From: Mucilaginibacter segetis
GTDB lineage: Bacteria > Bacteroidota > Bacteroidia > Sphingobacteriales > Sphingobacteriaceae
Direction of reading: 5' to 3'
Length of the DNA: 64,000 nucleotides
Assembly (NCBI RefSeq): GCF_016522075.1
Contig: NZ_JAEHFW010000003.1
Coordinates: forward strand, 248,001 to 312,000
Part shown: one piece after another, positions 8,934-17,510 of the stretch
How the letters are laid out: each line of letters opens with the position of its first letter
How positions within the stretch are numbered: the first letter of the stretch is position 1
Program-made: the position numbers and the translations under genes
The notes under the pieces: generated by a model
Database searches by the model: none
Seen by the model: the letters and a program-made list of their open reading frames with translations, nothing else
Told to the model about the DNA's origin: nothing

Positions 8934-10043
8934 TTAGTCTTCCAATGGTTCGGTACTGGCGTCGTAGTTTACATGATTTTCTGCAATCTCGGTTAACAGC
9001 GCATCCGCCGTTTTTTCCTCTTCCAGTGTTTCATTTAGTATTTCAGCAACATCATAATAACCCAGGGTTTTAGCAAGGCTCACCATACCGCCATACGAGG
9101 CAATTTCGTAATGCTCCGCTTTTTGACCGGCAAATATAAGGCCTACATCCCGTTGAGCTGTACCTTCTTCTGTATCACTAATGATCTCGTCGCCTTCGTC
9201 AACTATGCCTGCCATAGCATCACATTTTGTGGTGTCAGGCTCCAACCCTAAAATACTAAAGATTTGCTCCAACCGGGTCACATGGTTTTCTGTTTCCGCT
9301 AAATGGTTGTTAAATGCGTTTTTTAATTCGACGGTAGTTGCTGCTTCAGCCATATCGGGTAGTGTGTCTACTAACTCCTTTTCGGCCCAAAGCAGGTCTT
9401 TTAGTTCATTCACAAAAAATTCCATTAACTTGGAATTGCCTGTGCCGGTTGATGGTTCATCTTGCCATGCCTCTTCTTCATCAAAGCCCTCAGTCTCATA
9501 TTCATCCTCACTATCGTATTCATTTAATGGTTCGTCGTAGGATGAATCTTCATCTACAATGTCATTCTCCTCATCATCAAAAGATGCTATCTGGTCGCGC
9601 AGAGATTTGATAAGATCGTGCCCTTCGTTTATACTCATCTGCTGGGTTTGTAGTACCTGCACTATATCCGGGCTTAAACCATTCTCAGGGTCAAGTGCGG
9701 TACGGTAAGCCGACTTTATAGCGTCCTCGCCGCGTTCGCACTCATTTAAAATAGCTTCCAGATCGCTTCCGGTAAAAGTGTTTTTAATATCTATCCAGGC
9801 GCGGTGCAGGGTACCGGATGCACTTGTTCCGTCCGCCGGTTCATAGCCGCTTTGCTGTACAAGGCTGCTTAGCTCGATGGCGTTATCGCGGCTCTCGCCC
9901 GCGAGTTTGTTAAATAAAAAATTCAGGGCAGTATTGTTCTGTTCCTGTAGTTCGCTTACAGCTTTTTCAAAGCCTTTTACGCGATCGTTATTGATCTCGA
10001 TCAGATCGTTGATCACTTCTATTGATTTTTCAGAGATTTCCAT
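8934..10043 (-). CDS. PA2169-YciF fusion, ferritin-like stress protein
   Basis: About 369 residues. The N-terminal domain (1-125) matches the PA2169/DUF2383 four-helix bundle, beginning MEISEKSIEVINDLIE. A strongly acidic linker follows (DDEEND... through about residue 190). The C-terminal domain (about 200-355) is YciF/DUF892 with the helices FFVNELKDLLWAEKELV and GQKAEHYEIASYGG carrying conserved Glu/His. The start at 10043 is preferred because PA2169 proteins begin here and it leaves 13 bases after the catalase stop. An upstream ATG at 10085 would overlap the catalase. Both domains are usually separate stress or ferritin-like proteins. Here they are fused and co-transcribed with Mn-catalase, which suggests a role in oxidative or envelope stress (inference). 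Confidence 0.85.
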   Translation of the reverse strand: MEISEKSIEVINDLIEINNDRVKGFEKAVSELQEQNNTALNFLFNKLAGESRDNAIELSSLVQQSGYEPADGTSASGTLHRAWIDIKNTFTGSDLEAILNECERGEDAIKSAYRTALDPENGLSPDIVQVLQTQQMSINEGHDLIKSLRDQIASFDDEENDIVDEDSSYDEPLNEYDSEDEYETEGFDEEEAWQDEPSTGTGNSKLMEFFVNELKDLLWAEKELVDTLPDMAEAATTVELKNAFNNHLAETENHVTRLEQIFSILGLEPDTTKCDAMAGIVDEGDEIISDTEEGTAQRDVGLIFAGQKAEHYEIASYGGMVSLAKTLGYYDVAEILNETLEEEKTADALLTEIAENHVNYDASTEPLED

Positions 10044-10056
10044 AGGTTTATGTGTA

Positions 10057-10989
10057 TTAGTTTTTATAATCGCTCCATTGGGCAACGCCTTGCGGATCCG
10101 TTTTCTTTACTTCGCTGCTTTTAAGCTCACTCATTTCAGTGTTCTTTTTTTCCATTGCCTTAAGATCCTTGTCGGCACCTTTCGGTAATTTGGTTTGCCC
10201 TTCGGTTTCGCGTACATAAGCAACAGGGTTTTCTATATAATCAAACTCCTTACCCATGCCTTTGATCTCCCCTTCGTTCCACGGACCACGGACCGTACCT
10301 TCGGATAAATTATATGCCTGTTGCAGGTAACGCGGATCAGCAGCTAAAACAGCCGGTGGAAAATTAGGTTGAATGCTCTCTAAAGCGGCTTCAAACATTT
10401 TATAATGGGCTACTTCGCGCGTCATTAAAAAGGATAGTGTTTCATGAATGTACGGGTCGTCTGTAAATTTCATAAGGTGTTCATACACCAGTTTAGCTCT
10501 TGATTCGGAAGCAAGGTTACTTCGCAGGTCCACGGTAAGGTCGCCGTTAGATGCGATATACGATGCGCACCATGGAATGCCCTGGCTGTTCCGTGGTGTG
10601 GGACCACCACCTGTAATAATTGCAAACTGAGGATTAGCAGTTAACGCCGCGTGAATAATGTTCTCCTTAGCGGCTTTGCCATTCATTACCTGCATAATTT
10701 CGGAATTATCTGCAGCATCCTTAAGTTCGCCGTTAACACCGGTAAGCAGCATTTGGATAGTAGCACCAACGATCTCCAGGTGACTGAATTCTTCGGTAGC
10801 GATATCCATCAACATATCATACTTGTCGGGATGCGGCATCTTTGCGCCAAATGCTTGGGTAAAATACTGCATTGCAGCGGCAAGTTCGCCGTTTTCGCCA
10901 CCAAATTGTTCAAGTAACAGGTTGGCGAAGCGTGGGTCAGGGCGGGATACCCTGGCATTAAATTGTAGGTCTTTTACGTGATGAAACAT
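10057..10989 (-). CDS. Manganese catalase
   Basis: A 310-residue non-haem dimanganese catalase converting hydrogen peroxide to water and oxygen. Ligand positions match the family: Glu35 (GELAAAMQY), Glu67 and His70 (ATEEFSHLE), Glu162 (ASESRAK) and His195 (REVAHYKMFE). The C-terminal tail is lysine/glutamate-rich and unlike the core. It is the first gene of a two-gene minus-strand operon with the PA2169-YciF fusion. The cytosolic location is inferred from the lack of a signal peptide. Confidence 0.93.
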   Translation of the reverse strand: MFHHVKDLQFNARVSRPDPRFANLLLEQFGGENGELAAAMQYFTQAFGAKMPHPDKYDMLMDIATEEFSHLEIVGATIQMLLTGVNGELKDAADNSEIMQVMNGKAAKENIIHAALTANPQFAIITGGGPTPRNSQGIPWCASYIASNGDLTVDLRSNLASESRAKLVYEHLMKFTDDPYIHETLSFLMTREVAHYKMFEAALESIQPNFPPAVLAADPRYLQQAYNLSEGTVRGPWNEGEIKGMGKEFDYIENPVAYVRETEGQTKLPKGADKDLKAMEKKNTEMSELKSSEVKKTDPQGVAQWSDYKN

Positions 10990-11233
10990 AGTAAATTGTT
11001 TTTAGAAGATTAATAAATAACTGTTAGGGACTTCGCTTTGAAAATTGAGGATCGTGCTTATTAATACAACTAAAAAGAATGTCTAATGTTTCTACTTATA
11101 ATTAAATTAATTTCATTATTTTATAATTTACTTAATTGGATTTTTAAATGTAAAGTTTGGCTTATAGAAAGTTTAGGGAAAATTATACGCTTTAGATAAT
11201 AGAATATTAAAGTTCCGGGATTTCCCGAGGCTA

Positions 11234-11781
11234 TTATTTTTTTATTTCGTAACAATTCAACCATTCCGCTTTTATAAGCCCGTACATCTTTCAGATGTAA
11301 TGCGTGTTCTTTTACGGTATTTTCAAAAAAAGTATTCCGTCGCCTAAAATTATGGGCAAAACTGATTGCCTTATTTCATCCGCTAAGTTCAGGCGCATAA
11401 AGGCACTGGCAAGTTCAGCACCGCCTGCCAGCCAAACGTTATTGTAATTTGGTTTAAGCCGTTCATTTACCAACGTTTCCAGATCGCCGGAGTAAGTTTC
11501 AATATTAATCTGTAAACAGGTAGTTTCCGGTTAGTTAACACAATAGTAGGCACATCCCCGTAAACCCATCAATGTGTTTTTGAAAGCTCCAGGGCTTGTT
11601 CATAAGTGCGTGAACCCATTAGGTAACCATCAATAGTTTTTAGAAAATCTTTTACTTCCTGTTCGGTAACACTTATTCCCTTATCATAATGGTCGGCTAT
11701 TTCAAACCATGAAACACCTATTGTCTATTTTTGCGATGTACCCATCAATGCTTGAACCATATGTATGGTAAGTTTAAACAT
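11234..11781 (-). pseudogene. Decayed RibD-C/dihydrofolate-reductase-family gene
   Basis: Read on the minus strand from the ATG at 11781, fragments of one RibD-C/DHFR-like reductase appear in successive frames. These include MFKLTIHMV, then SSIDGYIAKIDN, then WFEIADHYDKGISVTEQEV..., GDVPTIVLTNRKLP, GDLETLVNERLKPNYNNVW, LADEIRQSVLPIILGDG and a terminal CYEIKK stop at 11236-11234. At least five lesions separate them: a missing base after MV, an extra base after the DN, an in-frame TGA where Gly is expected (near 11570), frame changes near 11520 and 11330, and one before the terminal CYEIKK. Neighbouring genes are clean, so sequencing error is a poor explanation. The rest of the 10990-11901 gap is AT-rich and shows nothing else. 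Confidence 0.85.
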
Positions 11782-11901
11782 TATTACCGGATGATCGTTT
11801 AAAATGTTAAGCTAATATCAGGGTATTTTATACATTATTTAGTTATGCAAAATTATAAATAAGCGTTAGGATTTATAAAACTATAAACTCATTTTTATAT
11901 C

Positions 11902-12384
11902 ATGAAACCATTACTTTTCCTTTCGGTATTTGCGCTGATTTTATTTGGCTGCAACCACGGCACTAAACATGCTGAAGCTAATTTGGACGAACTTACAAAC
12001 CACCTTAAACCGGGTAAGCATAACTATCTGGCCGTTTTTGAAAAGGATAGCGCCAAACTTACGCTTGATATTGGCACTTACGGAAAAATATCCGGCCAAA
12101 TGAGTGTAAAATATAGTGATACCAGTACGGTTGAAAGGCAAGCTACCGACGGCACTTTAATGAAGGCCGAGTTTAAGGGCGATACCTTAAGAGCCGACTA
12201 TTCATTCAGCAGCGGCCCTTCCGGGCAAAATAAATATGTTAACCCCGTTGCTTTTTTGCATAAAGGCGACACACTGATAATGGGTTATGGCCGCGTGCTT
12301 AATTACTTGGGCCGTAATTATTTTGATCCGGCAACACCTATCGGTTTTGAAAAAAGTAAATTCCGCTTTGTACCCGTGAAGTAA
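11902..12384 (+). CDS. Hypothetical lipoprotein
   Basis: 160 residues with a lipoprotein signal: hydrophobic 3-15, then LFGC (lipid Cys at 17). The mature region is a predicted beta-rich domain with repeated GDTL-type turns (FKGDTLRADY, HKGDTLIMGY). It resembles secreted Bacteroidota proteins of unknown function, and no enzyme motif is visible. It is followed by a hairpin terminator at 12411, so it is probably monocistronic. Confidence 0.75.
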   Translation: MKPLLFLSVFALILFGCNHGTKHAEANLDELTNHLKPGKHNYLAVFEKDSAKLTLDIGTYGKISGQMSVKYSDTSTVERQATDGTLMKAEFKGDTLRADYSFSSGPSGQNKYVNPVAFLHKGDTLIMGYGRVLNYLGRNYFDPATPIGFEKSKFRFVPVK

Positions 12385-12410
12385 AACAAACTTTACAGAA
12401 TTTAATATTG

Positions 12411-12442
12411 AGCCCTTCGAAGACTTTTTTGGAGGGCTTTTT
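12411..12442 (+). terminator. Intrinsic terminator
   Basis: AGCCCT...AGGGCT stem followed by TTTTT, 26 bases after the lipoprotein stop. It also forms the left part of a diverged repeat (12411-12526). Confidence 0.65.
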
Positions 12443-12526
12443 AATTTTTCTTTTGGTGCAAAATTTAATCACAATACACCGTTTCTTTTATGATTTGAAG
12501 GGATTAGAAGATTTAAACCTGAATTT
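12411..12526 (+). repeat. Diverged direct repeat, copy A
   Basis: A hairpin plus about 80 bases matching 13143-13255. Shared landmarks in order are TGGTGCA, a short AT-rich stretch, TTTCTT, ATGATTT, GATT and ACCTGAATT, roughly two-thirds identical by eye. The pair flanks the DUF4259 gene. Confidence 0.6.
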
Positions 12527-12578
12527 AAAGTGGTTAATTAGATAAGATGATTGCACTTAATCTTTGATTTTACGGTCT

Positions 12579-12998
12579 TTATTCTCGTAATCGATCAATA
12601 AGTTTTTCTATTCCTTGTCGCCAAGCAGGGTAGAGTTCGTCATTTTCCGACCAAAGCTCGTTTAGTTCAGATATTTCGCCTAAAACTATTTGTAGGGCCT
12701 GTACGGCATCTCCTTTAAGTGAGGATAGATCTATCTCAGGGTGTCTGTCAGGAAATGTGTCTACATCGTAGGGATCGTCGTCATCAACCGCAGAAAACTT
12801 TGTTCCATGTGTTTGCCTGTCAACGTAGGTTGCTGCAACTATTACAGCATTGGCTGCATCAGCATCTAAGTAATCAGTATCAATCGCTGTCTTAAAAGTA
12901 TTTTTGAGTAACCCTTTTGGATTGTCAGATTCTTCAACTTCTGCCATAAAGTCAAAAGCGGCATCATCTTCAAAGTGTCCATAACCCCAAGCGCCCAT
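12579..12998 (-). CDS. DUF4259 domain protein
   Basis: 139 residues beginning with the family signature MGAWGYGHFEDDAAFDFM. It is acidic, cytosolic and has no known biochemical activity. Family members are scattered, often in variable genome regions. Here it lies between two copies of a diverged repeat and next to a decayed gene, which suggests accessory DNA (inference). An immunity or stress role cannot be decided from the sequence. Confidence 0.85.
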   Translation of the reverse strand: MGAWGYGHFEDDAAFDFMAEVEESDNPKGLLKNTFKTAIDTDYLDADAANAVIVAATYVDRQTHGTKFSAVDDDDPYDVDTFPDRHPEIDLSSLKGDAVQALQIVLGEISELNELWSENDELYPAWRQGIEKLIDRLRE

Positions 12999-13142
12999 AT
13001 ATTAATTATTTAAGCTGAATAAATTTGCCCTGAAACTAATAAGATGGAATGATAATACAAAATAAAAGATAGCTGTGTAAATTTATGTATGTAGCTCTTG
13101 ACAGATGCAAGGGCATGCAAGAATAGTAGAAATAAAACAAAA

Positions 13143-13180
13143 AGCCTCCGAACTTTATCCGAAGGCTTTTGAATTTTTTT
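13143..13180. terminator. Hairpin terminator, possibly bidirectional
   Basis: AGCCTcCG / CGaAGGCT stem with T-runs on both strands. There is no gene immediately upstream on either side, so its original transcript may have been lost. Confidence 0.5.
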
Positions 13181-13255
13181 TGTGGTGCAGAATTATTAAT
13201 AACACACAATTTCTTCAATGATTTAAAAAGAATAGCGGATTAAGACCTGAATTGA
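13143..13255 (+). repeat. Diverged direct repeat, copy B
   Basis: Second copy of the 12411-12526 unit: hairpin, T-tract, GTGGTGCAGAATT, ACACACAATTTCTT, ATGATTT, then GATTAAGACCTGAATT. On the minus strand each copy reads ...TTGCACCA before the hairpin, like a tRNA 3' end followed by its terminator, but no cloverleaf remains. Confidence 0.6.
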
Positions 13256-13388
13256 TTTTGGTCTACTTTGCTTGAAATCGCTCTATTACTAAGCGTAGCT
13301 TAATGTATAAACTTGGATTGCTTGAAATATCTTTTTTAACTGTGTAAATTTATATCAACTTAAACTATTGAATAAAGTTCTATCTCTT

Positions 13389-14015
13389 ATGACACAACAA
13401 ATCTTTAACAATAAAAGAGTAACCTGGGAAAGCAGAGCGAAGCAAATTGCACTCATTGTAATTTCTTTTGCATTTGTGGCAATAGCACTTTTGACTACAG
13501 AGAAATATTCATCTTTCAGCTTTCTGGTTATAATAATTCTTTTTGGTGGCGGAGGGATTTTTACGTTGATTCGTTTACTAAATTCCAAAAATCTTTTTGT
13601 TACACATAGTTCAGAACTTGGGAGGATAATTCTTGCTGAGCAAATCAAAACGCGAAAAGAAGAATTCGGATTCTTCACTTATGATGCAACAGGTTTTTAT
13701 TTTGACGAGCAAAATGGCGCGGTGCATTACAATTGGATAGACATCAATACCGTATTTTGTTATAAAGAAGACTGGATTACTACCGATGAAATTTGCCTTG
13801 ACATCTTTACGTCTGATAACAATTGTATTAAATTAACCGAGGATATACCAGGATGGTATCAATTTAATAAAAAGCTTATTGAGAACTTTCCAATAATATC
13901 TGGTAATTGGGAAGGAGACATTGTCTATCCTCCCTTTGAAACTAATTTAAAGTTACTTTATGATAAACTTGGCAGAACAGAAAATCAAGCGAAAGCCGAG
14001 TGCTACATGACATGA
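13389..14015 (+). CDS. Hypothetical membrane protein with two N-terminal helices
   Basis: About 208 residues from the ATG at 13389; a TTG at 13368 is possible but less likely. Two transmembrane helices are near residues 17-37 and 44-62, with a glycine-rich turn GGGG. A cytoplasmic domain follows, with beta-strand-like segments (FGFFTYDATGFYF, GAVHYNWIDINTVFCYK) reminiscent of PH-like/YcxB-type membrane proteins. No exact family is recognised. Its low GC, compared with neighbours, suggests acquired DNA. Confidence 0.65.
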   Translation: MTQQIFNNKRVTWESRAKQIALIVISFAFVAIALLTTEKYSSFSFLVIIILFGGGGIFTLIRLLNSKNLFVTHSSELGRIILAEQIKTRKEEFGFFTYDATGFYFDEQNGAVHYNWIDINTVFCYKEDWITTDEICLDIFTSDNNCIKLTEDIPGWYQFNKKLIENFPIISGNWEGDIVYPPFETNLKLLYDKLGRTENQAKAECYMT

Positions 14016-14044
14016 TGTAATTGAAATATTTATCTAAAACTAAA

Positions 14045-14073
14045 AAAGCCCTCAGAAAATTCCTGAAGGCTTT
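14045..14073 (-). terminator. Terminator downstream of tRNA-Phe
   Basis: On the minus strand, AAAGCCTTCAGG / CTGAGGGCTTT hairpin followed by a T-run, about 40 bases past the tRNA-Phe 3' end. Confidence 0.65.
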
Positions 14074-14112
14074 ATAAAACTTTTTAAATAAATTGACCAG
14101 GTGGTCTTTTAG

Positions 14113-14185
14113 TGGTATCAGCTGGGATCGAACCAGCGACACAAGGATTTTCAGTCCTTTGCTCTACCGACTGAGCTATGATACC
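14113..14185 (-). tRNA. tRNA-Phe (GAA)
   Basis: A 73-nt cloverleaf: acceptor GGTATCA/TGATACC, D arm GCTCAGTCGGTAGAGC, anticodon stem-loop with GAA, T arm GCTGG-TTCGATC-CCAGC and discriminator A. CCA is not encoded. A TACATTTG box lies just upstream on the same strand. Confidence 0.97.
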
Positions 14186-14201
14186 GACCGTTTAAGGTTT
14201 G

Positions 14202-14209
14202 CAAATGTA
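14202..14209 (-). promoter_or_regulatory. -7 promoter box for tRNA-Phe
   Basis: Reads TACATTTG on the minus strand, a perfect TAnnTTTG match 16 bases upstream of the tRNA 5' end. Confidence 0.7.
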
Positions 14210-14453
14210 GCGTTTTTTTTATTTCTGTAAAGTTTTTTTTCATTTTTAGCACGCAATATTTAATACGCTTAACAGCGTACGTATGTGTTCGCTTCATTTT
14301 CAGCATATTAATAGCCACATCAACATGTCTGTTGATTTATGAAAGCAACCGGGAAAACAAACCGTGCGCTTTTTAATTATAATAATCAAAGCGTATAAGC
14401 CCAAACATTAAAAAACAAATCCCTACTTTAGCTTTAAATACTATGCACGCATA

Positions 14454-15746
14454 ATGATTGGTCAGGTAATATTTATAATTATTTTATTGGGTGCGGCTTA
14501 CCTTTTCGGTAAAAACGTAGCTAAAATAAGGCGCAATATATTATTAGGTCGCCCGGTAAACCGGTCGGATAATCCCGGCGAGCGCTGGCGCACTATGGCC
14601 CGCGTGGCTCTGGGGCAAAGTAAAATGGTGCGGCGCCCAATAGCGGGCGTGTTACATATTTTGGTATATGCGGGTTTTGTAATTATCAATATCGAGGTGC
14701 TCGAAATTCTTATCGACGGTATTTTTGGGTCGCACCGGATATTTGCTGCTCCGCTGGGTAGTTTATACGGTCTGCTCATCGGCGGGTTCGAGGTGCTGGC
14801 CCTTTTGGTGCTGCTTTCCTGCGTAGTGTTTCTTATCAGGCGAAATATTATCCGTTTAAAACGCTTTTCGGGCCGCGAGATGACCGCCTGGCCAAAGTCT
14901 GACGCTAACTATATCCTCATCATTGAAATACTGCTCATGACGGCTTTTTTAACCATGAACGCCGCCGACTATAAATTACAGGTATTGCATTTCGGGCATT
15001 ATATCAAAGCGGGCAATTTTCCGGTAAGTACCTTTTTAGCGCCGTTGCTGTCTGCAAAAGCCGGAACGCTGGTTATCATTGAGCGGAGCTGCTGGTGGTT
15101 CCATATTATTGGTATACTGGCCTTTTTAAATTATTTGCCTTATTCCAAGCACTTTCATATCCTGCTGGCTTTCCCGAATACTTATTACTCCAAACTGGAG
15201 CCTAAGGGCCAGTTCAGTAATATGTCATCGGTTACTAACGAGGTAAAGGCCATGCTCGATCCTGCTTTTGTACCGCCCGCTGCGGATATCAGCCGCTTTG
15301 GCGCTAAGGACGTCACCGACCTTACCTGGAAAAACCTGATGGATGCCTACACCTGTACCGAGTGCGGCAGGTGCACATCGGTATGTCCGGCCAATATTAC
15401 AGGCAAGCTGCTTTCGCCGCGCAAGATCATGATGGACACGCGCGACAGACTAACCGAAGTAGGCAATAACCTGGATAAAAATGGCAAGGACCATACCGAC
15501 GATAAAAGTTTATTGGATAATTACATTACCCGCGAGGAGTTGTGGGCCTGTACCACCTGTAATGCCTGCGTACAGGCCTGTCCGGTAAATATCGATCCGC
15601 TGAATATTATTATGCAAATGCGGCAATACGTGGTGATGGAGGAATCACAGGCCCCGTCCAGCCTCAACAATATGTTCGGCAATATGGAAAACAATGGCGC
15701 GCCATGGAAATACAGCCAGGCCGACCGATTTAACTGGAATAAGTAA
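14454..15746 (+). CDS. Membrane Fe-S oxidoreductase, HdrE/DsrM-like plus 4Fe-4S
   Basis: 430 residues. The N-terminal half has about five transmembrane helices (roughly 3-20, 70-90, 105-125, 160-180 and 210-230), resembling NarI/HdrE/DsrM quinone-facing subunits. The C-terminal half carries two 4Fe-4S motifs, CTECGRCTSVCP and CTTCNACVQACP. With the CCG-domain protein encoded 46 bases downstream it forms a split HdrD/GlcF-like membrane electron-transfer complex. Its electron donor and acceptor are unknown. Such pairs are very widespread in aerobic Bacteroidota. Confidence 0.85.
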   Translation: MIGQVIFIIILLGAAYLFGKNVAKIRRNILLGRPVNRSDNPGERWRTMARVALGQSKMVRRPIAGVLHILVYAGFVIINIEVLEILIDGIFGSHRIFAAPLGSLYGLLIGGFEVLALLVLLSCVVFLIRRNIIRLKRFSGREMTAWPKSDANYILIIEILLMTAFLTMNAADYKLQVLHFGHYIKAGNFPVSTFLAPLLSAKAGTLVIIERSCWWFHIIGILAFLNYLPYSKHFHILLAFPNTYYSKLEPKGQFSNMSSVTNEVKAMLDPAFVPPAADISRFGAKDVTDLTWKNLMDAYTCTECGRCTSVCPANITGKLLSPRKIMMDTRDRLTEVGNNLDKNGKDHTDDKSLLDNYITREELWACTTCNACVQACPVNIDPLNIIMQMRQYVVMEESQAPSSLNNMFGNMENNGAPWKYSQADRFNWNK

Positions 15747-15792
15747 ATGTGCGGATGTGCAGATAGGTGTAATTTAAGAATGATTAACAGGG

Positions 15793-16611
15793 ATGACAGA
15801 TAGTATGAGCGATACTTTAAACAACGAAATTATCGTGCCTACCATGGCGCAGATGGCAGCCGAAGGCAAACAGCCGGATATCCTGTTTTGGGTGGGTTGC
15901 GCAGGAAGTTTTGACGAGCGCGCGCAAAAAATAACCCGCGATATTTGCAAGATACTGCAGCACGTGGGCATCAGCTTCGCGGTATTGGGTACCGAAGAAA
16001 GCTGCACGGGCGACCCGGCCAAACGAGCAGGTAACGAATTTCTGTTCCAGATGCAGGCCATGGCTAACATACAGGTGCTGGATGGCTATAACATAAAAAA
16101 AATAGTAACCGGCTGTCCGCATTGTTTTAATACCATTGCTAACGAATATCCCGGTTTAGGCGGCAATTACGAGGTAGTACACCACAGCCAGCTGATACAG
16201 CAATTGATAAATGAGGGCAACCTAAAGGCCGAGGGGGGCGAAAGTTTTAAGGGCCGTCGCATTACTTTTCACGATCCTTGTTACCTGGGCAGGGGCAATA
16301 ATGTCTACGAGGCCCCGAGGGCTGCTTTAGAGGTACTGGACGCCGATCTTGTGGAGATGAAACGCTGCAAAAGCAACGGGCTGTGCTGCGGCGCGGGTGG
16401 CGCGCAAATGTTCAAAGAACCCGAACCGGGTAAAAAGGATATTAATATGGAACGCATGAACGATGTGCTGGAAGCTAACGCCCAGGTTGTAGCGTCGGGC
16501 TGTCCGTTTTGCATGACCATGCTGAGCGATGGTGTAAAACACACCGAAAAAGAGCAGGAAATACAGGTATTGGATATCGCTGAAATTACGGTACGGGCTA
16601 ACGGATTATAA
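15793..16611 (+). CDS. Cysteine-rich CCG-domain Fe-S protein (HdrB/GlcF-like)
   Basis: 272 residues with two CCG modules. Cysteine groups are GCAGSF, SCTGDP, GCPHCFN, then HDPCYLGRGNN, LCCGAGGAQMF and GCPFCMTML. In heterodisulfide reductase HdrB such modules bind a noncubane Fe-S cluster. It pairs with the upstream membrane subunit. The start at 15793 (MTDSMSDT) could equally be the ATG at 15805; the conserved part begins later. It is cytoplasmic and follows the membrane subunit in the same operon. Confidence 0.87.
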   Translation: MTDSMSDTLNNEIIVPTMAQMAAEGKQPDILFWVGCAGSFDERAQKITRDICKILQHVGISFAVLGTEESCTGDPAKRAGNEFLFQMQAMANIQVLDGYNIKKIVTGCPHCFNTIANEYPGLGGNYEVVHHSQLIQQLINEGNLKAEGGESFKGRRITFHDPCYLGRGNNVYEAPRAALEVLDADLVEMKRCKSNGLCCGAGGAQMFKEPEPGKKDINMERMNDVLEANAQVVASGCPFCMTMLSDGVKHTEKEQEIQVLDIAEITVRANGL

Positions 16612-16639
16612 AAAAATTACATGGTTTCAGAGTTCTTGG

Positions 16640-16670
16640 GTCATCCTGAGGTTATCGAAAGATGTGCGAG
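16640..16670 (+). repeat. Dispersed intergenic repeat, TCATCCTGAG family
   Basis: GGTCATCCTGAGGTTATCGAAAGATGTGCG-like segment, matching two further copies at 17511-17630. These are short intergenic repeats of unknown function, common in Bacteroidota. Confidence 0.55.
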
Positions 16671-16722
16671 AGGCTAGGCTCAGCTTTTGCACTTAACCCT
16701 TCCACAAGTAAAACAGGAATGG

Positions 16723-16730
16723 TAAGTTTG
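16723..16730 (+). promoter_or_regulatory. Putative -7 box (TAAGTTTG) for the ATPase gene
   Basis: A perfect TAnnTTTG match 20 bases before the TTG start at 16751. Confidence 0.5.
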
Positions 16731-16750
16731 AGCTGAACAACAGTAAGTAT

Positions 16751-17497
16751 TTGCCGTTTTTATCCAACATATCGTTTCCACCTTTGCAGGATGGTAGTTA
16801 CCTGCAGCAGATCCCGGGCTTGTGCCGTGGATTGGAGCTTACTTTAAAAAGCAATGTAACCTTTTTTGTAGGAGAGAACGGTTCCGGAAAATCAACCCTC
16901 CTGGAAGCTATTGCCGAACAATGCGGATTTAGTTTAAGAGGGGGGAACCGCAACCACAACTTCAATACCGGGGTTAACTTCCAGGGTTATCAATCACCAC
17001 TTGCGGCACATTTAAAACTGGGGTGGACACCCCGCCGCATAAGCAACGGGTTTTTTATGCGGGCCGAAAGCTTTTTCAATTTTGCTTCCTATATTGACGA
17101 ATTGGCCGCTGAGGATAAGGCCATTTTAAAGGCCTACGGCGGTAAATCGCTGCATAAGCAATCGCATGGCGAATCTTTTCTGGCTTTGTTTAATAATCAG
17201 TTCGAGTCGGGTATTTATATACTGGATGAGCCGGAAGCTGCCCTGTCCCCGTCAAGGATACTGGCCTTTATATCGACTATCAGCCAGCTTGAGAAAAGCG
17301 GACGTGCCCAGTTCCTGATAGCCACGCATTCGCCTATGCTGGTATGCTATCCGGGCGCAACCATCTATCAGGTTGATGACACGGGTCTGCACCAAACCCG
17401 GTATGAGGACACCGAACACTATTTTCTCACCAAAACCTTTCTGAATAACCCTGCTTTATACCTGCGCCATTTAACGGAGGAGGCAAATGATGAATAG
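16751..17497 (+). CDS. Predicted ABC-type/AAA ATPase (AAA_21-like)
   Basis: 248 residues, soluble. Walker A GENGSGKST near 43-51, signature-like SHGESFLALF, Walker B IYILDEPEAALSP near 159-171 and H-loop IATHSPML. There is no transmembrane partner, and it is far shorter than SMC or OLD proteins. The start is TTG at 16751, because the frame has a stop at 16709 and no ATG between. Relatives are widespread stand-alone ATPases of unknown role. The next gene (17743) has a possible nuclease motif, but a repeat-filled 245-base gap separates them. Confidence 0.82.
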   Translation: MPFLSNISFPPLQDGSYLQQIPGLCRGLELTLKSNVTFFVGENGSGKSTLLEAIAEQCGFSLRGGNRNHNFNTGVNFQGYQSPLAAHLKLGWTPRRISNGFFMRAESFFNFASYIDELAAEDKAILKAYGGKSLHKQSHGESFLALFNNQFESGIYILDEPEAALSPSRILAFISTISQLEKSGRAQFLIATHSPMLVCYPGATIYQVDDTGLHQTRYEDTEHYFLTKTFLNNPALYLRHLTEEANDE

Positions 17498-17510
17498 AAT
17501 TAAGTTCAGC

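Noticed and set aside
12579-14015. DUF4259 gene and the two-helix membrane protein as a toxin/immunity pair
   Set aside because: They are on opposite strands, 390 bases apart, and neither has toxin or immunity motifs.
14113-14185. tRNA-Phe as an integration site for a mobile element
   Set aside because: No integrase, direct copy of the tRNA 3' end or element boundary was found near it.
15817-16122. Long antisense frames over the Fe-S protein gene and many other genes
   Set aside because: They mirror a coding strand with clear family motifs and show no start context or homologous motif of their own.
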